From Pelargonium nanum (lineage: Eukaryota; Streptophyta; Magnoliopsida; Geraniales; Geraniaceae), in the NCBI GenBank assembly GCA_036897485.1, contig JAYMTF010000010.1, forward strand, positions 1 to 64,000: 64,000 nt of DNA, in the 5' to 3' direction. The notes beneath the pieces were generated by a model, which saw only the letters and a list, made by a program, of their open reading frames with translations, made no database searches and was not told the origin of the DNA. Made by a program: the position numbers and the translations under genes. Shown piece by piece: positions 61,127-64,000 of this stretch (position 1 is the stretch's first letter; each line of letters opens with the position of its first letter).

Positions 61127-64000
61127 TATACACAGCCAAGATCTCAGTTTTCTTGTTTCTGGATTCAAATAAGCCTTTAATTTCATTTACAAAAGGAGCT
61201 TTTCCGGGTTCATGGATATCCGTAACAATACCTCAAAAAAGCAATTCTTGTCCTTTGCCGGGCTGTGCTATATTCATTCAAAATTTATATTGTTAAAATT
61301 AGAATTAGAAATATGAAATAAGTAACTTTGTCTAAAGTGAAAGGTTTTTTTCTACTTAGGTAGAAATCCATCTAGAAGCCCATAAGGAAAATATAAAAGC
61401 GTAACATTACAAGGCAAATTTAAATACAGCAGAGCAACGTGCCTCAAAAGTCTCCATACGTTCTCGAAGAAAAAGGGGCTTTCCGTAAGATTCAACTTTA
61501 TATCTTTAGTTCCAAAAATGTAATTCTCTTTAGCTAGTTATCGTAATAGAAATCTTATATGTTATGTATTACGGGTGCGCTAAAAAAAAGGCATATCCGT
61601 TGTGAACAAGACCTTACCCCCATAAATTTAGAGTATACTGAGGTCAGGATTTTAAGGTAAATTAGGAAGTATAACAGAATATCATCTGTGAACCAAAGAG
61701 GAGCTGTACTGTAAACAACGAAGTTTGATTCGACCAAATTAATTTGTAATAAACATGGAGACAAAGTCTGAGTCCAGCTATTTCATATGAGAGCCTTTCC
61801 TACCCCGTATACCTGTTATTTATTGTGTCTATTTCGAGCTTTCATAAAAGAAGGTGTAGCTCCCTCAAGCACATGTTCCCAGTAATAAAAGCAGAGGTTT
61901 TAATACTTTCGCAGAAAATCTAATCCTCAGTCAAGTAACTACTCAAGTTCAGTCAGGCGCATAGATTAAGTAGTAAAGGGATTTTCCCTTGTATAGAGAA
62001 TATAGGAAATTTCAATGATAGGTAAGGGTAGTGAAGAGGCTTTTCTAGTAACAGTTCTTTTTAACTAAGCCCTTATATAGTGTAACCATTTCCTTAATAA
62101 AATAAAGAAATAGAAAAAAGAGTATACACTCAAGTAATAATAGACCCTACGAACCCCTGTCATAAATAAAAGGAGATGCTAAAGCCCATTTGCAAGTAGC
62201 CGTCATACACAGAAAGTATAAAAATTAAGAGCTTGCTAAACGAGTTTACTTTATCTATTGCTTATTTTTTAAGTTATTTTTAATTTCTAACCTAACTAGG
62301 GTATACTATATAATTCTCTTCTCCTTTTTCTTAAACAAAGGGGTTTACTTAAAATATATAGCATAACTTTTTTTAACCAAAAATTTTCCTAAGTTACAAG
62401 AGTGCTTAGTCGTATTTTTTAGATATTAAGATTAAGATTACAATTAGAATTTTATTTTTAAGGTTATTGCGTACAAGCAATAAGACACTCTTGTGCTGTG
62501 AAACTTCTTAAATTATAGGGGGGTTGCCCACAAAAAAAAGGATAAAATAGAGTATCTAATAATATTAGGATAAAAACTCTTTAAGAGGACAGCTTATATG
62601 TTATCAAGTGTGGAAGAATACTTTGCTTTGGATCCTGCACCAGACGAATACCTCTTTAGAGAAAACAAGAAATACATTTGGCTTGCTTTTTTGTTTTGAC
62701 ATTTCTAGGAGTATAGACATATTCTGTGTTGTTAACCTATTACTATGTCTATTTTTTAAACAGGGATCCTTGTGATTACAAATTGTGATCTGATTATGTC
62801 TAGTTCCTGTCTTTCTTTTATATATGAGAGAAGAGCTAAGTAAATAGCTACTTAGAAAATATTGTATCCGCGTTTCCCAGAACGATAAAGGAGTGTTCCC
62901 TAATATCGGATTAAAGAAAGGAAAATTCCAAGTACAAGTAGTAATTAGGGCATTTTAAATAGTTTATGGTTATGAGGCTTTGGGGATTTTAATATATAAA
63001 AGCCAAGGTTTCTTAGTTTTTTGTGTACTTAGTTTAGTAAATTCTAAATTAGCTAAAGTTTGCAATCTGTAGTCGCCTATATTGAGTAACATTTTTAGTT
63101 GAGTGTGGGATCTATTAATATTAGTTTTTTTATGTGCGTTCCAAAAGGAAATAGTAAATATATAAGATTCTTTGTACTATATTATAAAGTAGATATATTC
63201 CTTTTATAGGTTTTGAATTGAAGTAAGCTACACAAAGCAATATAAAGGGTTCTCGAGTATAGGAATGCTTATGTCTAGGGCTGTAAGATTTATAAATAAG
63301 GACCGTAAAAACAAGTTAAAAAGCATCTGTCTTAGATAACCCAGTTAGAGCTGGGTGTTGAAGATAATAAATAGGTACGGATACTGCCTAATGTCAAACT
63401 ACCTGCTTTTTCATCCTGTTAAGTAGTATTATGAGTTAATATTCGAAAATCATTAGAGCTTAAAATCGGACACAAAAAGGAATTTTAATTGTATTTAAAC
63501 TAAAAATGAATAATCTATAAACAAAAGTTACACAAGTAGTAGGATCAAAAGAGCCTTTTTTATTTATATTGCTTTGTATAGATCTGAACACAGAAGACTC
63601 CTTTAACAACTCTTTTATTCTTATAGTAGAGATAAACTAAGGTTCATGAAAATACATGGCCGGATAATATTCTGTACTGGACTTATTATAACAAAAAATA
63701 TGAAAATTTAATAGAATACTGAAAGGAAAGCATTGAACGCCCTTACAAAAAAAGCAAGGACTACGTTAGTGCAAGGAATCAGAACTCTTTCTATAACTAT
63801 AATGAAAGAGGCTCCTCTTAGATATAAGCGTAATAGGTACACTTCTCTTTTTATATTTTTTGTAGTACGTACGCACTTTTTTATAACAACTAAAAATAAG
63901 GGCGATCATTCTAGCTAGAAAAACTTGGGATAAAAATAACGGATCACTTTGTGTAAATGTTTAATAATAAAAATAGAGCTCTTTACTACCCAGCTATAAA

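Larger units (their letters stand above)
57421..64000. other. AT-rich spacer with gene fragments
   Basis: Apart from the trnM 3' end at 57.7 kb, the cob piece at 58.4 kb and the trnK-like relic at 61.1 kb, I see no gene. Further T-loop words lie at 59.75 kb (plus) and 60.48 kb (minus). Confidence 0.65.

Noticed and set aside
1-64000. CRISPR arrays, rRNA genes, riboswitches, transposon ends, LTR or virus-like elements
   Set aside because: No regularly spaced exact repeats, no conserved rRNA words, and no reverse transcriptase, integrase or transposase motif were seen in any frame that I could read.

Overview
The window is a stretch of plant mitochondrial DNA, most likely from a seed plant, and probably an angiosperm because the trnN is plastid-like. 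Only one compact cluster is clearly functional (about 31150-32499). All of it is on the minus strand, in the transcribed order trnN(GUU), trnY(GUA), nad3, the 3' half of a group II intron, then nad1 exons 2-5. The rest, more than 62 kb, is AT-rich spacer (roughly one third G+C by eye) with stops in every frame and no gene I can call intact. One small gene cluster in 64 kb of non-coding DNA fits a greatly expanded, possibly multichromosomal, mitochondrial genome.

The cluster is unusual. The four nad1 exons that follow the first seed-plant intron are fused without interruption, and the fused length (593 nt) equals the sum of the canonical exon sizes (83+192+59+259). Introns i477, i669 and i728 are therefore precisely absent, including the one that normally carries matR. 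nad1 and nad3 both encode in DNA residues that other seed plants obtain by C-to-U editing. Together these point to replacement by a reverse-transcribed, edited and spliced copy. Intron i394 survives as a short 3' half with domains V and VI, 3' to nad3. Exon 1 is not in the window, so trans-splicing is inferred. trnN and trnY overlap by about 5 nt, which looks like loss of the spacer through a shared GGGGAG.

The spacer is not featureless. It holds decayed pieces of mitochondrial genes: tRNA-like relics (best are trnF at 34.1 kb, trnN at 17.5 kb and a trnM 3' end at 57.7 kb) and a short cob (cytochrome b) fragment at 58.4 kb. There is one exact 59-bp dispersed repeat (758 and 10279) and a degenerate array with period near 18 bp, seen at 12.0 kb and 57.0 kb. 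Three pyrimidine-rich islands lie at about 10.3-12.3, 39.0-40.0 and 56.7-57.4 kb. Small G/C islands of near-palindromic form (GG-N-CC) recur through the AT-rich spacer.

Layout: 1-576 coding-like relic; 577-10278 spacer; 10340-12260 pyrimidine-rich island; 12238-12567 possible ORF; 12570-31010 spacer with relics; 31010-31149 nad1 3' flank; 31150-32499 gene cluster; 32500-38990 spacer; 38990-40040 island; 40040-56690 spacer; 56690-57420 island with minisatellite; 57420-64000 spacer with the cob piece.
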